Part shown: piece by piece, positions 47,713 through 60,977 of the stretch
Layout of the letters: each line of letters begins with the position of its first letter
How positions within the stretch are numbered: the first letter of the stretch is position 1
From: Acanthornis magna
Lineage: Eukaryota > Chordata > Aves > Passeriformes > Acanthizidae
DNA: 64,000 nt
NCBI GenBank assembly: GCA_036785705.1
Contig: JAWUZG010000299.1
Location: 1 to 64,000 of the forward strand
Direction of reading: 5' to 3'
Translations under genes and position numbers: made by a program
Notes under the pieces: model-generated
What the model was told of the DNA's origin: nothing
Databases searched by the model: none
What the model saw: the letters and a program-made list of their open reading frames with translations, nothing else

Positions 47713-48645
47713 TATTTATGTGGATATTCACCACATAGGGTAAATTATTATTTTAATCAGGAAATTATTATTCCTTCTATTTATTTATATAATTTCTTTG
47801 TAATTTATATGCTTTTTTCAATCTAATATTGTGCTAACAGTTGCTCTCAAGACATGAGTTAAGCTTAGGACCAGTCTTACTACAAATTTTCAAATGATGG
47901 TTCTGCTGCAACACATTGTTAAATTAGAAAGGAAATGCACCACCTACCCCTTTAAAACACCTACTTAAATGCTAGATTTTCACTTTTAATTTCTCTTTTA
48001 ATACCTTTGCCATAAAATTAAGATACCTACACAAAAGTTTTCTGGTTCAACCCTTAGACACTTATTTTATCTTTATTAGAGGGAAAATTATGAGATGGCA
48101 GGAAATCCAGGTGAGGAACAAAAGCCGAATTCTGTGGAAATCCCTTTTTTTCCCCTATAGCTTATCTCTCAAAATATTGTCGCCTGTGTGGTGCCACCAG
48201 AGCAGTTTGTTTGACTGAGAGCACACTGAGTGTGCTGTTATTGCCGTGCAGCACAGCCACACCAGAGCTTGTTTCACTGAAATATTCTTGAATCAGAGCT
48301 TGGGCTGGCAGTGCAGGGCCCTGCAAGGGACACTTGCACGTTCTTCGTTCTGCAAATGGCAAACTCCCCTGGAAATCAGTCACCTGCAAATAATCAGCTG
48401 CCAAAATGTGGGGTTTAAAGTGGAGTAATAGACTATTAAACCATTTTAATAGCCAGCATATCTTCCATAATCTGCTTCAACTTCTCCTTGCCGTTCATCT
48501 TCCAGAGAGTTTTGCTTTTTCTGGTCTCCAAGTTTGGACTCTATTACAGCCAAATGAGCTCTACAAAAGAAGGCCTGGATCAGGTGTCAGACTTGTAACT
48601 GGGAATAGCAGAGAGAGAGCTGGCACATCCTCATCCTTCCTGAGA
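47713..48645. other. Unique non-coding DNA
   Basis: AT-rich at 47713-48170, more balanced towards the next CR1. No gene or repeat is recognised. Confidence 0.45.
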
Positions 48646-49135
48646 GAGAATCCCAGAATGGCCTGGGTTGGGAGGGACCTTAAAGCCCATCCAGTGCCAC
48701 CCCTGCCATGGGCAGGGACACCTTCCACTGTCCCAGGCTGCTCCAAGCTCCAATGTCCAACCTGGCCTTGGACACTGCCAGGGATCCAGGGGCAGCCACA
48801 GCTTCTCTGGGCACCTGTGCCAGGGCCTGCCCACCCTCATAGGGAGGAATTCCTTCCCAATACCCAATCTAAACCTCCTCTCTGGCAGTGGGAAGCCATC
48901 CCCCTTTTCCTGTCCCTCCATCCCTTGTCAACAGTCTCTCTCCATCTTTCCTGCAGCTCCTTCAGGTCCTGCAAGGCCACAGTTATATCACTCCAAAATT
49001 TCTCCTCCCCAGCTGAACAATCCCAGCTCTCGCAGCCTTCCCTCCCAGCAGAGCTGCTCCATCTCTCTGCTCATCCTGAAGCCTCCTCTGGGCTCTCTGC
49101 AGCAGCTCCAGCTCCTCCCTGTGCTGGAGTCCCCT
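48646..49135 (-). mobile_element. CR1 LINE fragment, about 490 bp
   Basis: The plus strand begins AGAGAATCCCAGAATGGCCT, then GGGTTGGGAGGGACCTTAAA, the 'GCCATGGGCAGGGACACC' block, 'TTCCTTCCCAATACCC' and 'CTCTCCATCTTTCCTGCAGC', and fades near 'CTCCCTGTGCTGGAGTCCCC'. It is 5'-truncated. A 244-codon frame begins left of it and crosses it; that frame is repeat-derived and not a gene. Confidence 0.94.
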
Positions 49136-49297
49136 TATAAACTCCCATTGCCCTGCAGGACCCTGAACTCCACTTAATACAGGAAAAGTTTGCAGATCCC
49201 AACTGTTCATCTCTGCCTGAGGCCCTCGTGAGGATTTGAGCAGCTCGTGGCACCTGCACCAGACAGGAACTGTGTCACAGAGGCTCTCTGATGTCCA

Positions 49298-49460
49298 GTG
49301 TTGGAAGGGACTGCCCAAGGAAGTCATCGACCCTGGAATGTGCTCCAAAAACCTGTGGATGTGGCACCTGGGCACGTGGTTTAATGGGGAATGGTGCTGG
49401 CTGGACTTGGTGATCTCAGAGGTCTTTTCCAATCTTAATGAATAATCATTCTGGGATTCT
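49298..49460 (+). mobile_element. CR1 LINE 3'-end fragment, older type
   Basis: It reads GGAAGGGACTGCCCAAGGAA, 'GTGGATGTGGCACCTGGG', 'TGGACTTGGTGATCTCAGAG' and 'GTCTTTTCCAATCTTAATG', with a tail ending ATTCTGGGATTC. It lies head-to-head with the minus-strand CR1 to its left. Confidence 0.92.
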
Positions 49461-52400
49461 AAAGTGTGTCAACAGAAGGGAAGAAATGTGGCCAAGCCAG
49501 TGAAATTTTAAGAGGAAAAGAGAATTAAAATAGGTTTTTATTGTGGCTCTCCAAAGCAGTACCAGTTTTTACACAAGCTACACCTTCCTGGTATTCAGCA
49601 AACATTAGAGACTGAACTGGGGCCTTCTTTTGAGTTGCATCAGTAAAATCTTCCCTAATAATTACACAGAGTGAAAGGAAATCCTCAGCTCTACCACTCT
49701 TTTGTAATTGCTTCCATGCCAAAAACATAATAAAGATCATAAATAAGACATAAGACATGACATGACATGCCAAAGACATATAACATTGCAAAAATATCAC
49801 AATTGTTAAAGCTGGAAATTCAAACTAAAATAGCCTGAACAGACTGCTCAAAAAGCACTGAGTCCCACCATTTCCCTGTATTTACATCATGGTCCAGAAG
49901 TCATTACTCACCCTGGAAGGAGAATATTAGGAGTTCTGGTCACAGGGGAGAGGACAGCACATGAGCAAAACACTGGGGGAGAGGGCTTAGATTTGAATGA
50001 AACACTGAATGTTAGATGGCGGGTTAAAATGGGTATTGAAATGTGAACTTTAATTCAAATTCTGTTTGAATTAAAATAATAATGGTTCATGCAGCAGAGA
50101 AACAGCAATTGTTAGTCAAGCCAATAATTTTCTTTCTCGAGGAGCTCATTTTTGAATATGTCAGGGATGATACAATGGAAAAAGTTAGAACACTGTTCTA
50201 TAACTCACCCCAATTTGCAGCACTTTCGTAAACAGCTTCTTCTGACAATATTTTTTTTTTCAATTGACATCCAGCACAGAGAGATGTAGGGCAGAGTTTC
50301 AGCCCAAAATATTTATTCCAAAAACTCAGGAAGAAATATTTGCTGTGTTGCCTCAGACTCGTGACAGAAGAGCCTCTAATACATGAGTTGAAATTTGGAT
50401 CTCTCTCATGTCTCAGGTTCAGAGTAGGGAAAGGATATTTACTGATTTGCAAGGATTGCTTGGATGTCTGTGAGGACTCTTGATTTAGGATTGCTTGATC
50501 AAAAGACGATTCTTTTTCTGAGCTAACAACAGTTCTCTTGCTCCTTAATTAAATACAGAGGAATAAAAAATCATCTGGACTTCCTAATTGTTGCCCACTT
50601 CAAAATATTTTTGATGTCTGTCACTGAACTCTTGCTGTTGACCTTTCTTGCCGGTGGAAAAAACTCTCTTTATGGGAACTAGCAATGTAGCCTAATGAAT
50701 CAGCCTGACTTGGGTTCCATCAGTTACTTTCCTATCACCATCTTCACTATTCTCATGTCCTTAAGCCAATCAGGTAATCTCTCTGTTTTTCTGCTTCTCT
50801 TATTTACACGTTAAGAGTAAGACTCGTTCTCATTACAGATATATTTGTGCAGTATTTATGAATCTGATCCATTGCAGGGACTATTATACAGTTTGAATCA
50901 CAAGGGAAAATAACTAAATTACAAAGTAAATTACCTTCAGTTACCAAATAATTGTGCCATTTTCTCCCAAATGTGAAAGTTGCAGTTATTAGCAGAGGAA
51001 TCTCTCAAATGTATCATCTGTTGGAAAGGCAGAAAGTTTCTTGTTAAGAAAGAAACTATTGCAAATATAGACAGACTATGACTAATTCAACCAGCAAAAT
51101 TACAGTCACTGCCAAGCCTCTTTTTTCCAGAGGGAATAAGTTTTCCCTCATTTTCCAGTCAGTGCAGCACAGGTAGCTCTGCCCCTTGGGTACAAAGCAG
51201 AGGCAAACTTCACAGGAGATGGGCAGAGGCACTTAGACGCCTTTTTTTTTTAATGTACTGTATATATTTCACAGCCTGAACTCCTGCTGAAGCTTTCTGT
51301 ACATTTTTTAAAAAACATTAATTGAATTTATTGCTTCCAAATATTGATGTGCAGCAAAGTACTTCTGGAGGAATGCAGTGAGAGCACAGAGCTGCTGCTG
51401 TCCATCTCACAAGTACTTTATTCTTTAATCCCAGGGCACAGGAACATGGATTCCTCCTTGTGCCTCAGATTTTAAATGTGCTCTGTCATTAAAAATGGCA
51501 AAGGGACACACAGCTCATTTCAGAGAGACTCTCACTGCCTTAGCTCATCTAGGACTGGCAATTTCAGCCAGAGGAGGGAATCCCTTACTTTGAGAAGAAT
51601 CAGCTTGGCCTGCACAATTTTGTTATTATTGCTGTTTTGGAAAAGGTACTGGGAGGGATCTTGCCAGGTTCCCTCCAGCAGAGACACTGAGACTGAAGTT
51701 CAGGATTTTCCTTCCTCTTGGCCTAGCTGAGCATTCAGCTGAGCTTTGGACAAGGCAGTCAAGTCGCTGCCCAGAGGAACAACTTCTCAAGGAATATTCT
51801 TTATGCCATTTACAGGTCCCCTTGTTGTACCCTTCCAATCCTGCTTCACCTGAAGCTTAAGGCCTTTTTCCCCTCAGGATGATCTATAAACCCATCCTTA
51901 AGCCTCCCACCTCACACCTAAGCCTTTGCCAGAGATCCCAGCCATGGGGGATGGATGCAATGCTTCTCAGGGGAGGTTTTGTTGCTGTTTGTTGCCTCTG
52001 GCAGCCATGGGCAGTCCTGCTGTGACCTGAGCTCTACATTCCTCTTGCTATCAAAACAGCCCCTCACCTAAGCTGTAAAACTAACTCATACCACACTAAA
52101 GACAAGATTCCCCAGCTGTTGTCCCAACAAAAAAAATCTTGGGAGAATTCATAGCCTCACCTGCCTTTTGCAACACCATTAAAGACCACCTCTGATTCTA
52201 TACTGAGATTTATTTCCTGTACACAACCTTAACTTTCCTGCTCAGATTAGACCCCAGATCATTGCCCAGAGAAAGAAATTCGGCAGGGGTGATTCTTCCC
52301 GATTCAATCTCTGTGACAACGAATCTAGGTAAGTCCAGCTGGAGCTCTGGGCTTCCTCTCACTCCTGCTCTCTCCAAAGATGTAACCTTAACCTTAATCC

Positions 52401-53879
52401 CTTAAAAAGCCCTTCAATATATCCTGAGGAATTTCCCAGATAAAAACCCCTCAGATGAATGAAAGTAAGGGGCAGCTTCATCTGAATGATAAAAGGTTGG
52501 AAGGTAAAGGACAAGGCACACGAAGAGCCAGGGGTGGTAGAGCAGGATTCCGTGGGTGACAGCGATGGCTTAGAAAACCAAACCCAAGGTAAACGATATC
52601 CATGGGCAAAACCTCCTCTGGAGAGAGGGAAAACCAACACAAATGAGGAGGGATGGAGTGAGGGACAGCACAACCCATTTCTCTTCCAACTTCTCTGGTC
52701 ACCTTTGTGGCCACAACTATGACCCAACAAAGCCCACAGACATCGGTGCTAATCACACAACGTTAATAGTGCTGTAAACACATGACTGAGTTGGAATATG
52801 AGGGCAAAAACTGGACATTTCTGTGTTTGCAGGGATGACCACTGAGAACTTGACGTTAGCACAAACTGCAGTGTTAATTAATGAACTTAATAAAGGTTTG
52901 GTCCAGGTTTTTTAAAGCTTAAACCTGGCATGGTGAAACTAAACCCTCCCTTTCAGTGACCTGAAGCTGATACAAATCGCTTTAATAAGAAGTTGTAACT
53001 TCTTTATAAAGCACTGCCAGTTATTTATTGTGGCTTTAATCCATAACCCTATTAATGGGAATCAAAAAGTCCCTCGTGAGGAGCCACTGCCGTCGCCTGG
53101 CCAGCCTATCTTCAGCCAACAATAATTTTCCTTTTGTGACTTGGGCAGCAGCAGCAGCCTGCAGCCCAGGGGTAGATTCCTGTAGGCTCTTGTTTGAGTA
53201 TTTAACTGCAGAAACCCATTTTTTGTGCTGCTGATTAATGTGTGTTTGGTGTAGGAATATCATTGCTGGTGACTGGTGCAGAAAATGGCTCTTCAAAAAT
53301 GCATGAGGCTTATCAGCTCTGGATGAATACCTGAGCAGGTGTGTCTTCATCAGGAATGTTTAACTTGATTGCAAAAATAGGGGAGTTTCTTGTTTTCTTT
53401 TCCAATGTTTCGGTTGCAGAATCTTTGTGATGGGTGAAGAAACACAGCATATAAATAAGTGGAATTTAAAGATCTGTACTGACACAAAAGCTCCCTGTTC
53501 TCATCGTAACTGGAAGCTGGGGAGCTCCAACCACCTAATGAGTTGTGCTGTTTTGTGGTCAGAAAGCACAACTAGATATCAAGATCGTTGCTTCACTAAT
53601 CCTGTTGCATTTATCTGAATCTTCAAATTTTGAAATCCATTTTTTACTGCTACTGGATTTGGTTTTTGGAGGCCAATGAATCAGAGAAATATTGATTATA
53701 TGAAAAACTATTTCAGAATGATTCCTCTAGCTCATAAGGGGAGATGATGTGTGATTTTACCACAAAGACATAAATATGGGAAGTCAAAGTTTTAATTTTT
53801 CTAACACTTGCAAAAACCACTTCATGGCTTGCATTACAATTACGTTGGCTTCAGACTGAAGGTGGGCAGGGTTGGATGG
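49461..53879. other. Unique non-coding DNA, 4.4 kb
   Basis: No gene is recognised. A faintly LTR-like stretch at about 51840-52330 is too uncertain to call. At 52780-53040 AT-rich repeat-free sequence includes a perfect 8-bp hairpin (AAGAAGTT at 52987 and AACTTCTT at 52997). Open frames up to 123 codons near 52359-52756 show no domain. Confidence 0.4.
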
Positions 53880-54107
53880 GATATTGGGAATTAGGAATTG
53901 TTCCCTGGGAGGGTGGGCAGGCCCTGGCACAGGTGCCCAGAGAAGCTGTGGCTGCCCCTGGATCCCTGGCAGTGTCCAAGGCCAGGTTGGACATTGGGGC
54001 TTGGAGCAGCCTGGGACAGTGGAAGGTGTCCCTGCCATGGCAGGGGTGGCACTGTGTGGGCTGTAAGGCCCTTCCAACCCGAAGCATACAGTGATTCCAT
54101 GATTCTA
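53880..54107 (+). mobile_element. CR1 LINE 3'-end fragment, passerine type, about 230 bp
   Basis: It runs from 'GATATTGGGAATTAGGAATTG' through 'GGGCAGGCCCTGGCACAGG', 'GGAGCAGCCTGGGACAGTGG' and 'CCTTCCAACCCGAAGCATAC' to the tail units AGTGATTCC and ATGATTCTA. It extends further 5' than most forward copies here. Confidence 0.96.
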
Positions 54108-55189
54108 AGATTACCTGCTACTAGGAAAAAGCAGGCATAAGAGATAAAATCCAAATTGGAGAGAAATTAGCTGATTCTTTGACTAAAAGTCTTTATTCCC
54201 AAAAGGCCCCTTCAGTGAAAGCTGCTTTTCTTCCACATTTTGATTAATATTTTTGCTAATACCAACAGAAGTAAGTAAAATACCTTCAATGAGAGATTTT
54301 ATGTATGCACATGGAGTGCCTTGACTTCATTCTGAAGAGAAAAAACTCGCTAATTAACAGTTTAATATTGCTTTTGTTATTTCCTTTATGATGCTCATAA
54401 TTGCACTGCTGATTTTTAATTAAACATGCATTTTGTGAAATATGTCGCATAAATAACCCTTCTGAGCCATCCTTTTAATAACTATTCATCATTCATTTAG
54501 GCAGTACAAAGGGCACTGGAAACAATTACTGAAATGTGCTTATACAAGGCAGAGCAGAGCTCAGGAGACTTCCCAGAGCATCTCATTGTCTGATTAAACC
54601 CCTGATGGATTTACGGTGGGCCCTGTTTTAACAGATAAGATAAATCTACTGTTGTCCTTATTCCTTATTATTAAAACCAATATCCTAATTATTTCTGGCA
54701 GGTTATTTCTAAGGTATTGCTTTGGCTGTCCATGAATTGAACGTTTATATCCTTGCTGACATTTTTTTCCTTGGGACTTTTTTTGTCCTGCTTTGTGGCA
54801 AAGGACTCTGGAAAGTGCAGCGGTGTTCTGAGCTGAGTGAGCAGATATTTAAATACTTTGGTAGAATCTGTGCTTCTGGTGCTGTGCAGAACTTAAAGAT
54901 GGACAGGGAAATTCTCTGTATTTAATGAGCCTGCCTTACCTTTTTGCCTGCGGGGAGCAGTTTCTGTGTTCAATGCAGTTGAATTTCCTGTGACTGAATC
55001 CAGGGAATTGTTTCATGCTCCAGGACTGTGCTGCTCAACCCCGAAGGTCTCATGAAGGAAGAAGAGGCAACCACAGAGTTGCCATATGGTTGATATTTCA
55101 ATTTTAATTTTTGTGAGTTTTAACTATCAATCAGTTAATTTTCAAAATCACTTTGTAAAAAAGAAAAATAAGGTTTGGTACATTTCAAC
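54108..55189. other. Unique DNA with a strong enhancer-like stretch
   Basis: No gene is recognised. The segment 54330-54700 is repeat-free, AT-rich and motif-dense: CTAATTAAC, CATGCATT, ATTTACGG and CAGATAAGATAAAT with overlapping GATA sites. It resembles conserved non-coding sequence; this is inference. Confidence 0.4.
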
Positions 55190-55336
55190 AGAATCATAGA
55201 ATCATGGAATGGTTTGGGTTGGGAGGGACCTCAAAGCCCATCCAGTGCCACCCCCTGCCATGGGCAGGGACACCTTCCACTGTCCCAGGCTGCTCCAAGC
55301 CCCAGTGTCCAGCCTGGCCTGGAACAGTCCCAGGAT
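55190..55336 (-). mobile_element. CR1 LINE 3'-end fragment, passerine type
   Basis: The plus strand begins with tail units AGAATCAT twice, then GGTTTGGGTTGGGAGGGACC, 'GCCATGGGCAGGGACACC' and 'AGGCTGCTCCAAGCCCCAGTG'. It is one of the least diverged copies, truncated after about 145 bp. Confidence 0.95.
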
Positions 55337-58300
55337 ACGTTTATCTGTCATTCCAGGCAGATCATAGACACACCTGAAAGCTTTCTGAGTAGAGAAATAT
55401 TTTAGACTGGCTTCCACTTCTCTGTGCCATTCCCAGAGCCATAATCACTGTTAAATACTGGTGTTTTCCTAGTCACACTTCCACTGAATTGATCCTTGCC
55501 CTTCATCCTGATCTGCAGGATGAGCAGCAGTTTCATCCTCAATAATATATACTCATGTTCCTATGTGAATCTATAAAAAAAGCATTAAGAAGAATTATTT
55601 TCCTTACTTTTGCTTAATGATAATTATTTCCCAGGGGTCTTGTCAGCAGTTCAGCCCAGCCCAGCCCCACCTGGATTAGCTGGCAGTGGATATTCCTGGG
55701 AAGGCATCTGGAATGTTGCCTCATCTTCCTAAAATACACCCAGCTTGATCTTAATTTGTCTTTTTCTGGTGCTATGTACCAGAGAACTGCTCTTCTTTAT
55801 GATTTTAGGCTGAAGAGCTTCTGTTTAATCTTCTAGTTTCCTGATTTCTTTTGCTTCAAACACATCCAGGGCTGAAAACAGCTCTAGCTTTGGCTTAGCT
55901 TTGGCTTAGCTTTGTACAGTTGTGTGGTGTAGAACCGATTCCCAATTAACAGATGGGAATAATTATTCTGCGTAGAAACAACTCTGATCCTGGTATAAAA
56001 GCAGACATACACCAGGGAGGCGATTTTCTGCATTTGGCAGGAGATTTATCTGATCCTGAAGAATAAACTATGACCCAATAGATTAATTATTTTTGAAAAT
56101 GCTCAAGTTTTCCTTGTAATCTTTGGCATTTAAAATGAAAAGCTGTTTGGCTGGATAATTTGAGAGAAGAATTTCTGGTAATGGCTGTATTTACCCTCTG
56201 AGAGGATGTTGTTTAGAACACACTTCTTGAAACAGAACGATTCCATATGTTAAATACTGATTATTAGAAAACAAAGACTTAGGGTGAAGTTCTCTGAATG
56301 GGATTTGTAGACCATTTGTAAAAGAGAATGATGAAAAATCACCTCAGATTTTGGCAGAGTTGTAACCAGACTCCCAAAGCTGAACATTTCTCTGCAAGAG
56401 TTCTACCCTTGAATGTTCCCCGCAAGCTTTTTGTTTGAGCAAGTATTATTAAATAAACAGAGTGAATTGAGCTGTGCTTTGGCTTGGATTGATGGTGGTT
56501 CCACCTTTTGTTTAATTTCAGCTGCCTCTGGGAATAAAATAGTGCAGAATTAATTTCGAGTTTCTGGCTTTCCATCCTGCTCTTAACACCTGTTCATTTT
56601 ATGGCCTATCCCAAGAACACCTAAACATCTGGGGGCTTCCCTCATTGTCCCACTGTGGAAAACCTCCAAGTTGTTTTGAAAAATTTCCCTCAGCCTTCCT
56701 TAATTTCAGGCTCTTTGCAGTTAAGGCAGAATCCATTTTTAGAACACTGATGTCAAACTCTGGAGCACTGGGACAGATGGCTTTAATCTAGTCCCATGTG
56801 TATTATATATATATATATAAAGTTTTTGCTCAGATTTAGAAAGCTACAATGGAATTTAAAAGCCACTCAGTTCGGAATTTTGCTTAGCCAACCAAGCCAG
56901 TCAATTTAGGTTAAAGTAGCAGGTAGACTGGGGAAAAATAAATTTGACTTTGGAAATCAAGGTGAGCTGAACCTCATCGTTCTTTAAACATTTGACAATT
57001 CGTAATTTAGTGTTACAATGAGTAATTTAATGTTAAAGCATGATTTTGTACAGAATTTGCATTCCCCAGGGACAGCCACCAGTAGTTCCCTGTCTCCTGG
57101 GGAGCAACACAATGAAAGTAATGAAGACCCTGCAGCCTCTCTGGACACCTGAACTCTAAAACACTGAGAGAAAACAGGTTATCAAAGCTGATGTTGCTGT
57201 GGAAAATGTTTGCCTAGAATTAAATCAGAGAACATCCAGTGTGTACTTTGACAGAGCTTTATTATGACTGTAACAACATCAGACAAAAGCTGTCAGATTA
57301 GTAATTGGACCCTTTAAATCCAATTCCATCTGAAGAAAGGGTGTAACAAGGAAGAGAAATTATTTGCAGCAGGAAAACAATAATTACAAAAGCCTCTTCC
57401 TGCTCATTTAAAAAATGATGTCCCAGAGCTCTGCATAAATGCAGTCATGGCCAGGTTTGAATGAGTTCAGAGGGCAGCAGCTCTTCTGTATTAGACCTGT
57501 ATTTACAACCTGGGTACTGCTGGGGACAATGCAGGTAATTCCATGTCTTTATCCTGATATTTGTCTTCATAGCACTGGCAAAGAGCTCAATGTTTGAGGT
57601 GAAAGGTAGAAAACATCTGTAATTCAAGTCCTTCATCTGGCTTGATGTGAAGTGACAGGAAAAAAGGATGTTTCTGAATCCTTTTAAATAAGAAACCCAT
57701 AGCTCTAGATAATGCATCACTGAACTTTTATTCAGAGCAATTCCTAAGTGGGCACAGGAATTTCCTTTCCCATTGAAGCATCAATGCTGCAAACAAGTGC
57801 AGTTTCCTGCCTGCTGTGGATGTGTTAAAGGCAAGATATCACTTTTCAGTGGAAGTTCTGTGTGAAAAGAATGAGTGAAGCTAAACTTGGGGAGCAGATC
57901 TGGGGCTAGACGGGAATGCACAAAGTGATTATTTTTGCATGGTGACCATTGGTCCAACTTTAGCTTGGAGAGAGCTCTCCAGGTCCCAGGAATTTCCTCT
58001 AGTTCACCATTCTTCCCATATCCACACTAAACCATCCCTCTCCTTTTTTAAAAAACTTGGGTGCTTGAAGATTCCAGTGTTCTCTTTTTTTAAAATCCAT
58101 CTGTGTTGGGCAATCCCAATTTATGCAACCTTGGGGAAAAAAAAAAATAGTGTCTGGAGAAGGGCTGATGAGATAGGACAAACCTATCCCGTGGAGTGGG
58201 CCCTACAGAGTGGGCTCGAGGTCCTTTCGGAGCTAAACTTTCTTGTGGCTCTACAAATGTTCAGCTTCTCACCAGAGCAGCAGAATTCCTCAGGAAGAAA

Positions 58301-59627
58301 AATCGGAAGTCTTGTTTGGAGTCATGTAAGTGGGAGTTTATTACACTTTAATCCATTTCATCTTTCATTTCACATCACATTGACTGTAAGACTTTTTTTT
58401 TCATTTCCACATCAATGCTTTTAAGTAAATTAACAAGTTTTGCTGATCTTTAAATGAAGAATTTTACCCTAATTTATGTCTTCAGTTCCTGAGTTCTTTA
58501 ACTCTTACATCAGAATTTCTAAAAACACCTCAAATAGAGCCATGCTGGGATGAGAGGACAGACCAATAATCTCTAAAATGGTTTTTTCTGCTTTTTTCAT
58601 GCATAGCTATCAGTGAAATAGGGTTAGACTCATAAAAAGCTGTGTTTTCCCCTATTTTAAAAATGAAAATTTGCCATTTGCTTGAACAGCTTAAATATAG
58701 CATTATTGGAGTCTGGGAAGAATTGAAATAACATATTTTGCCTGCTAGAATCAATTTTCTAAAATATAGGTAGACTTTAAAATCATTAGAACAGACAGAG
58801 AAAGTGCCAAGTGAAGCAGAACTTCTTTTGGGAAGCAGCCAAAAAAATCAGAAGGTGTCTCCTTATGTTTTGAAGAAACATTTGTAGGCTACAGAGAAGG
58901 TAAACAAGATTGAAATTGATTTAAATATGGAAATTATGAGGATGGGGGAAGCTCTGGATATTTGCTTTGCTTACATAACTCCTGTTCCAGTACCCCACAC
59001 ATGCTAGATGGGATTTGGGTGGGAATATTCATCTTCCCTCTAAATTCTGGGAGATTATGTTGTTAAATTATGAATTAGAGGAAGGTTTCAGTGGAATGCA
59101 ATGCTCATTCCATAGCTCACTGAGGTCTCTGTGCTGCAGCCTTACCCCTGGTAGGACTTGCAGTGATTTTTGTGGCTGTTTCACTCTCAGGGAGAGGAAA
59201 AAATATGAACATAAAACTGAATACTAAATATCTGAAGATCCCTTAGTTTTGTTTATTAAGTGTTTGGTTTTTTTGATCAGAAAATGCTCACATAAATAAT
59301 TTATTGCAAGAAATGGGACTGGAAGTGTGAACAGCAGAGGAATCATCACCTCCCCTAATTCTGAAGGGAATTCCAGTTCAGCTGGGAGGAAACCTGAGCT
59401 TTTTCCAAGTACTTTTTCCAATTTCACTGAAAAGAGTTTGTATTTCTGCCGCAGGTTAGCATGAGCATTTTAAGGTTTCCTGGCATATTTTGGTTCACCA
59501 ATCTCATTTACATAATCCACAGATCCATAATTTCCTCTGTCCAGTAAGGTTTGACTAAATGGAGACTAATTTGGAAAATACAACAATTTGGGTGCTACAA
59601 ATATAGTTTGTTTTTAAAAAGAATATT
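55337..59627. other. Unique non-coding DNA, 4.3 kb
   Basis: No gene or transposon is recognised. It holds an 11-bp tandem repeat (55886-55914) and a TA run (about 56803-56819). The AT-rich segment 57230-57420 has regulatory-element appearance. Open frames up to 161 codons (57939-58424) lack features. Confidence 0.45.
55886..55914. repeat. 11-bp tandem repeat, 2.6 copies
   Basis: The unit AGCTTTGGCTT is repeated perfectly twice and is followed by AGCTTTG. Confidence 0.85.
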
Positions 59628-59733
59628 TCATGGAATCACAGAGTCATTAAGGCTGGAAAAGAACTCCAAGACCATCAAGCCCAACCTTTGCCAGAATCCC
59701 ACCATGGCCACTCTACCATACAAGTCACAAAGT
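59628..59733 (-). mobile_element. CR1 LINE 3'-end fragment, older type
   Basis: The plus strand reads TCATGGAATCACAGAGTCAT, then TAAGGCTGGAAAAGAACTCC and 'AAGACCATCAAGCCCAACC'. This is the reverse complement of a CR1 3' end, about 105 bp. Confidence 0.9.
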
Positions 59734-60844
59734 CTTTGTACGGTCTTGTGGGGATCAGAGCAAGGAGCAGGGATTTTCCATACCCTGGCACTGTTTACAT
59801 GCCCACATTTGGGGTTTTTATTTTGGAACAGATTTAAAAGAAAATGTCCTTTAAATGCCTTGGAAATAATTTTCAGTTTTCTATAAAATAAATACAAAAC
59901 CTGGGACAGTATTTTTTCATGAGCTCTATTTCAATTATTGGACAAAGACAATAATTGATGTGCTGAGTGTTAAAAGTTCATTTGGACTTGATTATTTTCT
60001 CTTTCAATATTTTGGTCTTTGTAATTAATCTTTAAGCTTCCTGTAATATATGAAAATAAAATTAATTTGGCGGCTTTCGGTAAAAATAGAAATCTGAGAA
60101 TTTGAAATGCACTGTTAGTTTTAAAGTGGCGGGAACCCCTCGGATTTTCATTTACCAGCAGTGCAAAAGCTGCCCTGTATTTTAAATGCTAACGATGCCA
60201 CTGACATTTCAAAGAATGTTATGCCCAAAGTTAAAGAAAATACATTACTTAGTCCAGTGCTAATCTTTTACTTTCTATAATGCTAAGCCTCATTTATGCT
60301 TTTAAACTTCATTAAAAATAACTGCAGGCCATATTATTTTAAATGGCTTCCCTGATCAAAGGAAGGCACTTTTTCCCCCCAGTATCATTTTCCTTCCTTT
60401 ATATTAAGGACTTTCTATTGATTTTTGACTTTCATTTTTGCACCTAATGTTATTTTTTGTTAAAGATTTTTTTTTCTCCCTGAGGGATCTTTTGTAAGCT
60501 GAAAATATGACTGTGTGGAAGAGGATAAGCTTTAGGAAACTGTCCATGTCGTACTTAGAGCTGCAGAAATTCCGGTAAAAATTATCTGCTGCACAGGAGG
60601 AAAATTCATGCACGATTCCTCTGTGGAGCATGTTCTTGCCTCCTGCACCAAGAAGTTTCCTTTGGCCACTGAGCCAAGCAAAGGGCATCTTTAAGAGATC
60701 TTATTGTGTGATTCCTACTAAAATAAGGTTCTGTTACATCTCTGCAAGTCTGGCATAGTGTAGACATAATCATAGAGGATTATGAGACCTTTGGAAAAAA
60801 CATTGTGATGTCTCCTAAAGAATTGGAATTGAATTATTTATTTA
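59734..60844. other. Unique DNA with a CpG-bearing enhancer-like stretch
   Basis: No gene is recognised. The segment 60060-60350 is AT-rich yet keeps several CpGs. It includes an E2F-like GGCGGGAA at 60128-60135 and a GTAAAAATA-type motif. This pattern often marks conserved elements, but alignment is needed. Confidence 0.4.
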
Positions 60845-60977
60845 AGTGCTCAAAAACCCACCTGGATGTGGCACTTGGGTACACATTGTTCATTAGTGGT
60901 GAACAGAGTGCTGGGTTGATGGTTGGACGTGATCATCTTAAAAATCTTTTCCAACCATTGCTTTTTATGATTCTGTT
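60845..60977 (+). mobile_element. CR1 LINE 3'-end fragment, older type
   Basis: It reads CACCTGGATGTGGCACTTGG, 'GCTGGGTTGATGGTTGGACG', 'TGATCATCTTAAAAATCTTT' and 'TCCAACCATTGC', with tail TTATGATTCTG. Confidence 0.92.

Noticed and set aside
48406..49177. 244- and 169-codon frames
   Set aside because: They run through a reverse CR1 fragment; similar frames recur at every copy of this CR1 type (for example 27681-28265 and 53784-54154).
51840..52330. LTR-like stretch ending before a GTAAGT
   Set aside because: No inverted TG/CA ends, no ordered TATA and polyadenylation signals, and no target-site duplication could be identified.
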